From Lacisediminihabitans changchengi (GTDB taxonomy: Bacteria; Actinomycetota; Actinomycetes; Actinomycetales; Microbacteriaceae), in assembly GCF_016634425.1 (NCBI RefSeq), contig NZ_JAEPES010000002.1, forward strand, positions 62,001 through 126,000: a DNA stretch of 64,000 nucleotides, given 5' to 3'. Below are positions 52,461 to 62,788 of the stretch, piece after piece. Positions within the stretch are counted from its first letter, which is position 1; the number at the start of each line of letters is the position of its first letter. The translations under genes were made by a program, and so were the position numbers. Below the pieces are notes generated by a model that was given only the letters and a program-made list of their open reading frames with translations, ran no database searches and was not told the origin of the DNA.

Positions 52461-54005
52461 ATGACCACTCGCACGGCCCGCTGGCTGGCCGCCTTCACCG
52501 GCGTCGTCTCCGCCATCGTCGTGTTGGGCGCTGCTGAGCTCGGCTCCCTCGTCACCGGCAACGCCGGCAGCCCGATCTTCGCGGTCGGCTCGCTCGTGAT
52601 CGACCTCGCGCCGCCCGGGGCGAAAGACCTGATGATCAGCCTGTTCGGTACCGGCGACAAGGCCGCGCTGCTCACCCTGCTCGCCGTCATCATCGTGGCG
52701 GGGTCGGCCGGTGCCGGCATTCTCGAACTGCGTCGCCCGCCGTTCGGGGTCGTGGTGTTCGGTGTCGCGAGTCTGATCGCGCTGATCGCCGTACTCACCC
52801 GCGCCGGATCCACCGGCAGCGACGGCGTGCCGACCATCATCGGCGCGGTCGTCGGCGTGGTGGTGTTGCGCGTCGCCATCCAGCGGCTCGGGGTGTGGCG
52901 TTCTGCGCCGGTCGACGGGGCAGCATCCTCCACGGCTCGCCGTCGCTTCCTCACCATCACCGTCGTCGCGGGTGCTGCTGCTCTCGTCGCCGGTACCGGG
53001 GTGCGAATCAAGAACTCCGGAGCAACGGTCATCACCGAGGCGCGCAAGGCGCTGAAGCTGCCAGCGCCCGCCGTCGCCTCCCCGCCGGTCCCGTCGGGTG
53101 CGCAGCTCGACGTGAGCGGCATCTCGCCGTACATCACCCCGAACAAGGATTTCTACCGCATCGATACCGCGCTGGTGGTGCCCAACGTCGACGCAGACAC
53201 CTGGACGCTCAAGGTCACCGGCATGGTCGAGAACGAGGTTGAGATCACGTTCGCCGAGCTGCTGAAGAAGCCGCTTACCGAGCACATCCTCACCCTCACC
53301 TGCGTCTCGAACGACGTCGGTGGCGACCTGATCGGCAATGCGCGCTGGCTCGGTTGGCCGATCCGCGAGCTGCTCGCGCTGGCCGTGCCGAAAGCCGGCG
53401 CCGACATGGTGCTCTCCACCAGCATCGACGGTTTCACCGCCGGCACCCCGCTCGACGTGCTGCAGGACGAACAAACGGATGCTCTGCTCGCGGTCGGGAT
53501 GAACGGCACCCCGCTGCCGGTCGAGCACGGCTACCCGGTGCGTATGGTCGTGCCAGGACTCTACGGGTACGTCTCCGCCACCAAGTGGGTGGTGGAGCTC
53601 GAGGTCACCCAGTTCTCCAAGGCCCAGGGCTATTGGACCCCGCGCGGCTGGGATGCGATGGGTCCGGTCAAGCTCGAGTCGCGCATCGACACCCCGAAGG
53701 ATGGTGCCCGCCTCAGCAGCGGCACGACCATCCCGATCGCCGGTGTCGCCTGGTGCCAGCACATCGGGGTGAAGCAGGTCGAGCTGCGCGTCGACGACGG
53801 ACCGTGGAACCTCGCCACCCTCGCCGACTCGGTCTCGGCCGACACCTGGCGCCAGTGGGTCTACCAGTGGGAGCCGACCACGGGGGATCACACCTTCACC
53901 GTGCGCGCCACCGACGCGAACGGCCAGGTGCAGACGCAGAAGTACGCACCACCCGCCCCGAACGGTGCCGAGGGTTGGGCCTCCATCGGGGTCACCGTCG
54001 GCTAA
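52461..54005 (+). CDS. Membrane-anchored molybdopterin-dependent oxidoreductase, sulfite oxidase family
   Basis: 514 aa. Four or five N-terminal membrane helices (about residues 1-185), then ISPYITPNKDFYRIDTALVVPN, the Mo-ligand Cys in LTLTCVSNDVGGDLIGNARW, the cofactor loop VEHGYPVRMVVPGLYGYVSATKWV, and the C-terminal immunoglobulin-like dimerisation domain of sulfite oxidases (IPIAGVAWCQHIGVKQVELRVDD). Extracytoplasmic catalytic part. It overlaps the convergent epimerase gene by 4 bases at the stop codons. A second Mo oxidoreductase of different design is at 48449. Confidence 0.92.
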   Translation: MTTRTARWLAAFTGVVSAIVVLGAAELGSLVTGNAGSPIFAVGSLVIDLAPPGAKDLMISLFGTGDKAALLTLLAVIIVAGSAGAGILELRRPPFGVVVFGVASLIALIAVLTRAGSTGSDGVPTIIGAVVGVVVLRVAIQRLGVWRSAPVDGAASSTARRRFLTITVVAGAAALVAGTGVRIKNSGATVITEARKALKLPAPAVASPPVPSGAQLDVSGISPYITPNKDFYRIDTALVVPNVDADTWTLKVTGMVENEVEITFAELLKKPLTEHILTLTCVSNDVGGDLIGNARWLGWPIRELLALAVPKAGADMVLSTSIDGFTAGTPLDVLQDEQTDALLAVGMNGTPLPVEHGYPVRMVVPGLYGYVSATKWVVELEVTQFSKAQGYWTPRGWDAMGPVKLESRIDTPKDGARLSSGTTIPIAGVAWCQHIGVKQVELRVDDGPWNLATLADSVSADTWRQWVYQWEPTTGDHTFTVRATDANGQVQTQKYAPPAPNGAEGWASIGVTVG

Positions 54006-55042
54006 TGCGCAACCACTGCCGCGCGTAAGGGGGCCGTGGCGAACTCGCGCATGCCGTCCTCGAAATCGACGCTCGGCGCCCATCCGAGTTCCGTTCTCAG
54101 GCGGGCGGATGACGCGGTCACATGCCGCACGTCGCCCAACCGGTACTCACCCGTCGTCACCGGTTCGAGCCCGGCCGGGCGCGCCAGCGCTGCTGCGAGC
54201 TCGCCGATGGTGTGCACCTGACCGCTCCCGACGTTGAACGCGCGGAAGCCCGGGCCCTGCCAGTCGAGGGCGGCGAGGTTCGCGCTCGCCACATCGCGCA
54301 CGTGGACGAAGTCTCGCCGCTGGGCGCCGTCCTCGAAGACGCGGGGCGCCTCGCCGCGTTCGATCGCCGAGCGGAACAGCGACGCGACGCCGGCGTACGG
54401 GGTGTTCTGCGGCATCCCGGGTCCGTAGACGTTGTGGTAGCGGAGCGCGACCGCGGTGCCGCCGGTGGCGCGGGCCCACGCCGAGGCGAGAAACTCCTGC
54501 TGCAGCTTGGTCGCGGCGTAGACGTTGCGCGGGTCGAGCGGCGCGTCCTCGTCGATGAGGCCCGGGACGAGCATCGAGCCGTTTTCGTCGAGCGGGTCGA
54601 AGCGACCGGCGTCGAGGTCGTCGACGCGGCGGGCAGCGGGACGGGTGAGGCCGTGCGGGCCGGTGTACGCGCCCTCGCCGTAGACCACCATCGAGGAGGC
54701 CAGCACGAGCCGAGTCTTCGTCGCGGCAGCCATCGCCGCGAGCAGTACGGCGGTGCCCAGGTCGTTGCTGCTGACATAGTCGGGGGCGTCGGCGAAGTCC
54801 ACGCCGAGGCCGACCTTCGCCGCCTGATGGCTGACGACATCGATGCCGTCGAGCGCCGCGTCGACCGTGGCGCGGTCGCGGACATCGCCCTGCATGAAGT
54901 CGACCTTCGGATGCGCGTACCCGCCGCCGTGCACGTCCGGTCGCAGCGAGTCGAGCACGCGTACCTGCCAGCCGCGCGCGAGCGCCTGTTCGACGATCGC
55001 GGACCCGATGAACCCGGCGCCGCCGGTGACCAGGAGTCTCAC
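54002..55042 (-). CDS. NAD-dependent sugar epimerase/dehydratase (extended SDR)
   Basis: 346 aa. Rossmann motif VTGGAGFIGSAIVEQAL, LASSMVVYGEG, catalytic Tyr-Lys in NVYAATKLQQEF, and the YHNVYGPGMPQNTPYAG and RDFVHVRDVASAN blocks typical of UDP-glucose 4-epimerase-like enzymes. Sugar specificity is not determined by these. The GTG start overlaps the stop of the MTA phosphorylase gene upstream (GTGA), so they are one operon. Confidence 0.9.
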   Translation of the reverse strand: MRLLVTGGAGFIGSAIVEQALARGWQVRVLDSLRPDVHGGGYAHPKVDFMQGDVRDRATVDAALDGIDVVSHQAAKVGLGVDFADAPDYVSSNDLGTAVLLAAMAAATKTRLVLASSMVVYGEGAYTGPHGLTRPAARRVDDLDAGRFDPLDENGSMLVPGLIDEDAPLDPRNVYAATKLQQEFLASAWARATGGTAVALRYHNVYGPGMPQNTPYAGVASLFRSAIERGEAPRVFEDGAQRRDFVHVRDVASANLAALDWQGPGFRAFNVGSGQVHTIGELAAALARPAGLEPVTTGEYRLGDVRHVTASSARLRTELGWAPSVDFEDGMREFATAPLRAAVVAH

Positions 55043-55878
55043 GAGATCGGGCGCGCGAGCACGGCCCGCACCTCGTCCGGGGCGATCGACTCGCGCGGGA
55101 GGTAATCGGCGGGGATGGCCCGCACGATCGTCTCGATGGCCGCGACGATGCGGGGTTGAGCCGCAGCGAGCCGCTCCAGCACGAGACTGTGGCTGACGGC
55201 ATCCTCGTCCACCTCGCCCGGCTGCGGGGTCAGGCCGGCGTCGCTGTCGGTGACAAAGGAGAGGTTGACCGTGTCGATGTTGAGCTCGGCGGCGAGGGGA
55301 ACCTCGGGGTACATCGTCATGTTGATGGTGTGCGCGCCGGCCGCGCGGAACCAGAGCGACTCGGCCCTGGTCGAAAAGCGCGGACCCTGGATGACGACGC
55401 AGGTGCCTGCAGGCTTGATGTCGCTGCCGTTCAACGCCGCCACCGCGATGTCGTGCAGCTCAGGGGCGAACGGGTCGGCCGCGGCCAGGTGCTGCACCGA
55501 GCCCTGGTCGTAGAAGGTGTCGGCGCGGCCGTGGGTGCGGTCGATGAACTGGTCGGTGAGCACGAGGGTTCCCGGCGGGTAGTCGGGGCTGACCCCGCCG
55601 ACCGCGGAGGACGAGAGGATGACGCGCACCCCGAGGCTCGCGAGTGCCCAGATGTTGGCGCGGTAGTTGATGAGGTGAGGGGCCACGCTGTGGTCGACGC
55701 CGTGCCGGGTGAGGAATGCGGTGCGCCGCCCGCCGAGCTCGCCGATGGTCACCGCGGTCGGGCCGTACGGCGTCTCGATGCGGTGCTTCTCAGCCTCATT
55801 GCTGTTTTCGTCTGGGCCGAACAACGAGTAGAGGCCGGAGCCGCCGATCACGGCGATCTGTACGTCAGCAGTGGTCAT
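55039..55878 (-). CDS. mtnP: S-methyl-5'-thioadenosine phosphorylase-type purine nucleoside phosphorylase
   Basis: 279 aa, trimeric PNP/MTAP family. VIGGSGLYSLFGPDE (phosphate site), TRHGVDHSVAPHLINYRANIWAL, SSSAVGGVSPDYPPG, VVIQGPRFSTRAESLWFR and the MTxYPE motif MTMYPEVPLAAEL are all conserved. It salvages adenine and methylthioribose phosphate from MTA. MTAP versus another 6-oxopurine PNP is the remaining doubt; the MTMYPE motif favours MTAP. ATG 55878; upstream is the left palindrome of cassette B. Confidence 0.9.
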   Translation of the reverse strand: MTTADVQIAVIGGSGLYSLFGPDENSNEAEKHRIETPYGPTAVTIGELGGRRTAFLTRHGVDHSVAPHLINYRANIWALASLGVRVILSSSAVGGVSPDYPPGTLVLTDQFIDRTHGRADTFYDQGSVQHLAAADPFAPELHDIAVAALNGSDIKPAGTCVVIQGPRFSTRAESLWFRAAGAHTINMTMYPEVPLAAELNIDTVNLSFVTDSDAGLTPQPGEVDEDAVSHSLVLERLAAAQPRIVAAIETIVRAIPADYLPRESIAPDEVRAVLARPIS

Positions 55879-55918
55879 GTCTCATCTTCTCGTGCTTTCG
55901 CGACGCCTATCCCATTCC

Positions 55919-55977
55919 GCGAGTCGGAAGTTGTCGTCGCCTGGTTGCAACCCAGGCGGCAGAAACTTCCGACTCGC
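55919..55977. repeat. Cassette B, left palindrome
   Basis: Outer arms GCGAGTCGGAAGTT and AACTTCCGACTCGC (14 bp, perfect), a 5-base internal bulge on each side, inner stem CGCCTGG/CCAGGCG and loop TTGCAAC. A diverged copy is at 56951-56999, on the other side of the DUF559 gene. Confidence 0.85.
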
Positions 55978-56051
55978 GTTGCGCACGCCGACGAGAAGGA
56001 GGTCTGTGGAGAGATTACGCGCGGAATTCAGGATCTCGACACGATAGGCGG

Positions 56052-56957
56052 ATGCCGAAACCGTCTCCGCTCCCCGAGCCTCTGGCCGGGCGCCCGTTCG
56101 CCGTGGGGGAGGCACAGGCCGCCGGACTGTCACCGCGACGAATACGCGCGTCTGATCTCCAGGCGCCGATCCGCGGTGTGCGGGCGCCGGCCGGCGAGCG
56201 GCTGCATCCCGTTGCCGCGTTTCTGCCCCGGCTCGCTCCCGACCAATTCTTCAGCCACGTCAGTGCGGCTCAGATCTATCGGATGCCGCTCCCGCGCCGA
56301 CTCGACGCCGAGCCGACCGTGCATGTCGGCGTGGTCGCGCCGGCGCACCCACCCCGCGCCCGCGGCGTATCCGGGCACCGGTTTAACGGGCCACTCGAAC
56401 TGCGCACGGTGCGTGGCTTCCGCGTCCCGCCTCCGGCGACCACCTGGTGTCAGCTGACCGACCTGCTCAGCGATGAGGAGCTGGTCGTGGTGGGCGACCA
56501 TCTCGTGCGGCGCAAGCTCCCGCTCTGCACCGTCGCCGAAATGCAGGCGGCGGTCAGCAACCTCGGCGCGGCACGGGGTGCGCGCAGGATCCGTCGCGCG
56601 CTCGAACTCGTGCGCCCGCGCACCGATTCTCCGCAGGAGACCCGGCTCCGCCTGCTGCTCATCGCGGCCGGCCTGCCCGAACCTGTCGTGCAGCACACGA
56701 TCATCGACGACGACGGCTACTTCGCGGGCACGCCCGACCTCGCCTACGTCGATGCCAAGATCGCGATCGAATATCAGGGCAAGCATCACCAGGAAGATGC
56801 TGCCGTGTGGGCTGACGACATCGACCGGCGAGCGATCATGAAGGCCGCTGGCTGGTTGGTGATCGAGGTCATCGCAGCTCACCTCCGGCACCCCGATCGG
56901 CTCGTGAACCAGGTGCGCACCGCGCTGATCGAGCGGACGCCGACATCCATTCGGTAG
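56052..56957 (+). CDS. DUF559 (VSR-like endonuclease fold) protein of cassette B
   Basis: 301 aa, paralogue of 38853-39734. The C-terminal domain has Glu in SPQETRLRLLLIAAGLPEP, Asp in GTPDLAYVDAK and IEYQGKHHQ, then AIMKAAGWLVIEVIAAHL, the same fold and order as in cassette A; the middle block TTWCQLTDLLSDEELVVVGDHLVRRKLP matches TWCDLASQLSVHELVAVGDHLIHW-type sequence there. ATG 56052 has CACGAT 6 bases upstream, like the CACCAT in cassette A. The TAG stop is inside the right palindrome. It sits between mtnP and an ABC-F gene. Activity is inferred. Confidence 0.85.
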   Translation: MPKPSPLPEPLAGRPFAVGEAQAAGLSPRRIRASDLQAPIRGVRAPAGERLHPVAAFLPRLAPDQFFSHVSAAQIYRMPLPRRLDAEPTVHVGVVAPAHPPRARGVSGHRFNGPLELRTVRGFRVPPPATTWCQLTDLLSDEELVVVGDHLVRRKLPLCTVAEMQAAVSNLGAARGARRIRRALELVRPRTDSPQETRLRLLLIAAGLPEPVVQHTIIDDDGYFAGTPDLAYVDAKIAIEYQGKHHQEDAAVWADDIDRRAIMKAAGWLVIEVIAAHLRHPDRLVNQVRTALIERTPTSIR

Positions 56958-56999
56958 TTGTCGTCGCCTGAAGATTGATTAGGCGACAGAAACATCCGA
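56951..56999. repeat. Cassette B, right palindrome
   Basis: TCGGTAGTTGTCGTCGCCT and AGGCGACAGAAACATCCGA form an imperfect stem. GTTGTCGTCGCCTG and CAGAAAC are shared with the left copy at 55919. It includes the stop codon of the DUF559 gene. Confidence 0.8.
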
Positions 57000-57056
57000 C
57001 TCGAGTAAGCACGCATGCTCGCAGCGAACCCGGGCGGACGCGCATCGCGCAGCCGG

Positions 57057-57062
57057 TAGTCT
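57057..57062 (+). promoter_or_regulatory. -10 hexamer TAGTCT, leaderless start of the ABC-F gene
   Basis: TAGTCT, seven bases, then ATG at 57070. Confidence 0.5.
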
Positions 57063-57069
57063 CGTGCGA

Positions 57070-58935
<1,866 letters not shown>

Positions 58936-58942
58936 ACACTCC

Positions 58943-59004
58943 GCTGGTCGAGTAGTGCGCGCGCCCGGGCGCTACTCAACCGGTATCGCGCTACTCAACC
59001 GGCG
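58943..59004. repeat. REP-like element between ABC-F and the convergent gene
   Basis: GGTCGAGTAGTGCGCG at the left, CGCGCTACTCAACCGG at the right, with a third GCTACTCAACCGG inside. The right end, read leftward, supplies the TGA stop of the NmrA-like gene. Confidence 0.75.
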
Positions 59005-59822
59005 GCGGGCAACAGGTGCGCCCAGGTCGCCGGGTTCTCGGCGAGGAACGCGTCGAAGTCCTGCGGCTTGTGGCCGGTGAGTGCCGCGACATCGCCCGAC
59101 ACCCCCGCCGTCTCCCCGCGCGCGATCGCCAGGTAGGTCGTGACCCAGCCGTCGACCTCGAACTTCGGTGCGCCGAAGTGTGCCCGCGATACGTACGCCT
59201 CCTCGACCGTCTCGTTCACGAAGGTGACCTCGCGCCCGGAGACGCGGGAGAGGGCCGCGGCGATGTCTCGCATCGAGAGATCGGCTGGGCCGGTGAGGTC
59301 GTAGGTGGCGCCGTTGTGCCCGGTGTCCTGCAGAACGGCGGCAGCGACATCCACCACGTCCCGGTCGGCCACAGCGCTCAGCACGCCGTCACCGGCGGGA
59401 CCACGGATGACGCCGTGCCGGTCCGCGAAGAACGGCAAAATCTTCTGATAAAAGTTGTCGCGCAGGAACGTGAACTCGAGACCGGAATCGCGGATGCGCT
59501 GTTCGGTGTGCCAGTGGTCGCGGCCAAACGTGAACGTACAGTCGGCGGCCGCCCCGTAGAACGACAGGTAGACGACCCGCTTCGCTCCGGCGTTGGCTAT
59601 CGCTTCGACGGCGGATTCGTGTTCGAGCACGCGATGGAGAGACTCCCGACCGGAGACCAGGAACACCGTCTCGGTGCCCCGGAGGGCGGCGGTGAGGCCG
59701 GAGGTGTCGGCATAGGAGGCATCCGCGCGGCTGATGGGGCGGACATCCGCTCCGGCGTCGCTCAGCTGTCGAAACAGAGCGCCGCCGATGGAGCCCGTAG
59801 CGCCGGTGATGGCAATCGTCAT
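58995..59822 (-). CDS. NmrA-like NAD(P)-binding oxidoreductase
   Basis: 275-aa atypical SDR. N-terminal MTIAITGATGSIGGALFRQL with the TGATGxxG nucleotide loop, VVYLSFYGAAADCTF and FTFLRDNFYQKILPFF, as in NmrA/quinone-oxidoreductase-2-like proteins. The C-terminal 100 residues carry the substrate region. AAAGG lies 8 bases before ATG 59822. Divergent from the ketoacyl-synthase operon, with 52 bp between them; a link is possible but not shown. Confidence 0.85.
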   Translation of the reverse strand: MTIAITGATGSIGGALFRQLSDAGADVRPISRADASYADTSGLTAALRGTETVFLVSGRESLHRVLEHESAVEAIANAGAKRVVYLSFYGAAADCTFTFGRDHWHTEQRIRDSGLEFTFLRDNFYQKILPFFADRHGVIRGPAGDGVLSAVADRDVVDVAAAVLQDTGHNGATYDLTGPADLSMRDIAAALSRVSGREVTFVNETVEEAYVSRAHFGAPKFEVDGWVTTYLAIARGETAGVSGDVAALTGHKPQDFDAFLAENPATWAHLLPAAG

Positions 59823-59862
59823 TGGTGTGCCTTTCGTTCGCTCTTCGATGACGGTAACCCCG

Positions 59863-59868
59863 TATGGT
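59863..59868 (+). promoter_or_regulatory. -10 hexamer TATGGT, leaderless start of the KAS III operon
   Basis: TATGGT, CAAAGC, then GTG at 59875. Confidence 0.55.
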
Positions 59869-59874
59869 CAAAGC

Positions 59875-60882
59875 GTGTTCCCACCTCACGCGCGTATCTC
59901 CGGCCTCGGGGTGTTTCTGCCCGACACGGTGCGCACCACCACGGCGACCGAGCACCGGCTTCGCACCGAGAACCCCGGCCTGCGCCTCGCTACCGGCCTG
60001 ATCAACCGCATCACCGGGGTTGAGCGCGTTCACGTGCGGCCCGCGGGGTGGCAGACCTCCGACCTCGCGGCGGCGGCAGCCCGTGATGCCCTGGCCGAGT
60101 CGCCAGGTCCGATCGACCTGCTGATCTTCGCTAGTGCCAGCCAAGACCTCATCGAACCCGCCACCAGCCACATCGTCGCCGCGAAACTCGGACTCGACTG
60201 CCCGGTGATGGATGTGAAGAATGCCTGCAACAGCGTGCTCAACGCACTGCAGGTCGCCGACGCGCTCATCGCGACCGGGCAATACCGCCGCGTGCTCATC
60301 GCGAGCGGCGAACAGCCCTCGCACGCCGTGCGCTGGCAGCTGGAGAGCAAGGAGCAGTTCCTCAGATCGTTTCCGGGCTTCACGATGAGTGATGGCGGGG
60401 CGGCGGTGGTGCTCGAGGCGAGCGATGACGGGCACACGGGCATCCTGGGCTCCACCTTCGTCGCGGCCTCCCGGCATTGGGATGTCGGCACCCTGGGTAC
60501 CGGCGGATCCCGCGACCCGCACGCGGTCGACGGCAGCTATTTCGACATGGACGGCGCGGCGCTGCAGCAGGCCTTCCTGGAGCTCGGGCCGGATGCCGTG
60601 CTGCAGACCCTGCAGCGTCTCGACCTGGGGTGGGACGACTTCGATCTCGTCGCCATCCACCAGGTGGCGTTGCCGTATCTCGCCCCGATCTTCGAGCGCC
60701 TGGGCATCGCGAGCGACCGCTCGGTGGTCACGGTGGTCGATCACGGAAATCTCGCCTCGGTGACTCTGCCGCTGCAGCTGCTGCGAGCGCGGGAGGCCGG
60801 CACGGTCGGGCCGGGCAGCCTGGTCGCGCTGATCGGGCTGGCCGGCGGCATCTCGCTCGGCGTGATGGTGGTGCGGCTGTGA
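59875..60882 (+). CDS. 3-oxoacyl-ACP synthase III-like / OleA-like thiolase-fold enzyme
   Basis: 335 aa. Catalytic Cys 118 in VKNACNSVLNAL, His 262 in AIHQVALPYL, Asn 292 in DHGNLASVTLPL, the KAS III triad. The middle EPATSHIVAAKLGL and MSDGGAAVVLEA are typical. It condenses acyl thioesters, either in lipid or secondary metabolism. It is not an obvious housekeeping FabH, since the neighbours are a glycosyltransferase, a P450 and an AMP ligase with 4-base GTGA overlaps. The GTG start follows TATGGT at 6 bases. Confidence 0.88.
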   Translation: MFPPHARISGLGVFLPDTVRTTTATEHRLRTENPGLRLATGLINRITGVERVHVRPAGWQTSDLAAAAARDALAESPGPIDLLIFASASQDLIEPATSHIVAAKLGLDCPVMDVKNACNSVLNALQVADALIATGQYRRVLIASGEQPSHAVRWQLESKEQFLRSFPGFTMSDGGAAVVLEASDDGHTGILGSTFVAASRHWDVGTLGTGGSRDPHAVDGSYFDMDGAALQQAFLELGPDAVLQTLQRLDLGWDDFDLVAIHQVALPYLAPIFERLGIASDRSVVTVVDHGNLASVTLPLQLLRAREAGTVGPGSLVALIGLAGGISLGVMVVRL

Positions 60883-61643
60883 CCTCAGCGCACCATTCGA
60901 AGCTGGCGGTCGTGGTGCCGGTCTACAACGAGGCGGGCGGAATCCTGGCCACGCTCCACGCGCTCGCCGCGCAGGAGGACGAGGACTTCGACGTGGTCTT
61001 CGTCGACAACGGTTCCAGCGACGACTCGGTCGCGATCATCGAGACGTTCGCGGCGAACCGTCCGCGCTGGAGGGTGATCTCCGAGCCGCAGAAGGGCACC
61101 GGCGCGGCGGCGGACACGGGCATGCGCGCCGCGATCGACTTCGGCGCCGAGCTGCTGGCCCGCACTGACGCCGACTGTCTGCCGCGCCGGGATTGGACCG
61201 CCAGCATCCGTCGTGCCCTCACCGCCGGCGGGCTGCGCCTGGTTGGCGGCGAGCTGGTGCCGCGGCGGGACGAGGGCGTTGCGATGCTGACCCGGCTCGG
61301 TCTGCGCGCTGCAGTGCATCTGGCCGAAGCGTTCGGTCGCGTGCGCAACGAGAACCGGGGAGCCGACTACCTCGGGCCGTATCTGATGGCGGCGGGCTGC
61401 AATGTCGGGATCACCGCAGAGCTCTACCTCGCGGCCGGCGGTTTTCCGCGTACCCGCATCGAAGACCTGCATGAAGACCGTGCGCTGGTCAACGCCGTGC
61501 GGAGGGTCACCGGTGCCTACGCGCGTCGCCGCGATGTCGTGGTCTACGGGTCGTCGCGTCGGGTGACCGCCTGGGGCCTGAAGAACACTTTGCTCTGGTA
61601 CAAAGACCACGCCTACCGGCCCGAGCACGTGGACATCCGGTGA
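60879..61643 (+). CDS. Family 2 glycosyltransferase
   Basis: 254 aa. KLAVVVPVYNEAGGILATLHAL, VVFVDNGSSDDSVAIIE and LARTDADCLPRRDW (DxD-type metal site) give a GT-A fold. The central region (AAGCNVGITAELYLAAGGFPRTRIEDLHEDRALV) carries the catalytic Asp and acceptor contacts. It starts with GTG overlapping the KAS III stop and ends overlapping the P450 start; strong translational coupling indicates one pathway. Sugar and acceptor unknown. Confidence 0.87.
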   Translation: MTSAHHSKLAVVVPVYNEAGGILATLHALAAQEDEDFDVVFVDNGSSDDSVAIIETFAANRPRWRVISEPQKGTGAAADTGMRAAIDFGAELLARTDADCLPRRDWTASIRRALTAGGLRLVGGELVPRRDEGVAMLTRLGLRAAVHLAEAFGRVRNENRGADYLGPYLMAAGCNVGITAELYLAAGGFPRTRIEDLHEDRALVNAVRRVTGAYARRRDVVVYGSSRRVTAWGLKNTLLWYKDHAYRPEHVDIR

Positions 61644-62788
61644 CGCTGGCGCAGGCCGCGCGCTGGGAGGAGCGGGTGATGCGCGCCGCGCATCCGTTAG
61701 CGTATCCCGCGCTGAAAGCGGGAAATCGCGCCGTGACGCGGGTGCCAGGGCTCGGCGTGCTGGTGCGGGATGCGAGGCTGCTGCGAGGCGTCCTGATGAA
61801 CACGGCGAGCTTCACCAAGACCGGTCCGGGTTCGCCCGCCGACCTGTGGACGCCGGTGCTCGGACCGAGCGTGCTGCTGAACATGGAGGGCGCGGATCAC
61901 CTCGCGCTGCGGCGACAACTCGGCCCGCTGTTCGGTCCGGCCTATGTGGACGACATGGTGAAGGAATCGCTCGCGGCACCGCTCGTTTCCCTGTCCGCTC
62001 GCCTGCGCGCCGGGGAGCCGGTGGACCTCGTGGCCGAGGTGCGTCGCTACGCCAGCATCGCGATCAGTCGTCTAGTCGGGCTGACCGACGAGGTGATGGA
62101 TGACGATCTGTTCCGTCGCGTCGCCTCGATCACCTCGATGGTGCGCCTGTCGAAACCGAGGCTGTCTCCACCCCAGATCGAGCGGGCGCGCGCCGTGATG
62201 GCCGAGCTCGGTGCTCATGCCGAGCGTGCCTATCGGGCGGCCGACGAGAGCACCGTCCCCGGTCGGATGCGCGCGCTCGGCCTCACCGAGACCCAGGCAA
62301 TGGGCGCGGTCGGGGCCTTCGTGCTCACCGGGACCGAGACGCTGGTCTCCTATATTCCGCGGCTGGTATGTCTTCTCGTCGACAGTGGGTGGCTCCCGGC
62401 CATCGCCGCTGATCGAGCCCTGGTCGAGCAGGCGATCGCCGAGGGTCTGCGAGTGACGACACCGTCGCCGGTGATGCTCCGCTCCGTGGTGACGGATGAC
62501 GCGATCGGCACGGTTCGCGTGCGCCCGGGTGACCGCGTGATCCTCGCGACCTTCGCGGCCAATCGCGCGCTCGGTCCCTTCGACCCGGACGCCAACACGG
62601 CAGCCACGCTCAAGCAGCTCTGGTTCGGCGCCGGCACGCACTTCTGCCTGGGTGCGCCGCTCGCCATGGCGCAGATCCGCTCGGTGCTCGATGCGTTGCT
62701 GCAATTTCCGTCCCTGTCGATCGAGTCGCGAAAGGCCGCGCGCGGGGTACTCATCCCGAGTTATGCGCGAGTGGTGGTGCGGGCGTGA
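61640..62788 (+). CDS. Cytochrome P450
   Basis: 382 aa. The heme-binding loop is LWFGAGTHFCLGAPLAMAQI with Cys 336; the I-helix GAFVLTGTETLVSYIPRLV has Thr-Glu-Thr in place of the usual A-G-x-D/E-T; the ExxR-like region is EQAIAEGLRVTTPSP (Glu and Arg). The last is a conserved part in P450s, as is VRPGDRVILATFAANR. It is slightly short for a P450 (about 400). The electron donor is not encoded in the window. It overlaps both neighbours by 4 bases. Confidence 0.88.
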   Translation: MTLAQAARWEERVMRAAHPLAYPALKAGNRAVTRVPGLGVLVRDARLLRGVLMNTASFTKTGPGSPADLWTPVLGPSVLLNMEGADHLALRRQLGPLFGPAYVDDMVKESLAAPLVSLSARLRAGEPVDLVAEVRRYASIAISRLVGLTDEVMDDDLFRRVASITSMVRLSKPRLSPPQIERARAVMAELGAHAERAYRAADESTVPGRMRALGLTETQAMGAVGAFVLTGTETLVSYIPRLVCLLVDSGWLPAIAADRALVEQAIAEGLRVTTPSPVMLRSVVTDDAIGTVRVRPGDRVILATFAANRALGPFDPDANTAATLKQLWFGAGTHFCLGAPLAMAQIRSVLDALLQFPSLSIESRKAARGVLIPSYARVVVRA

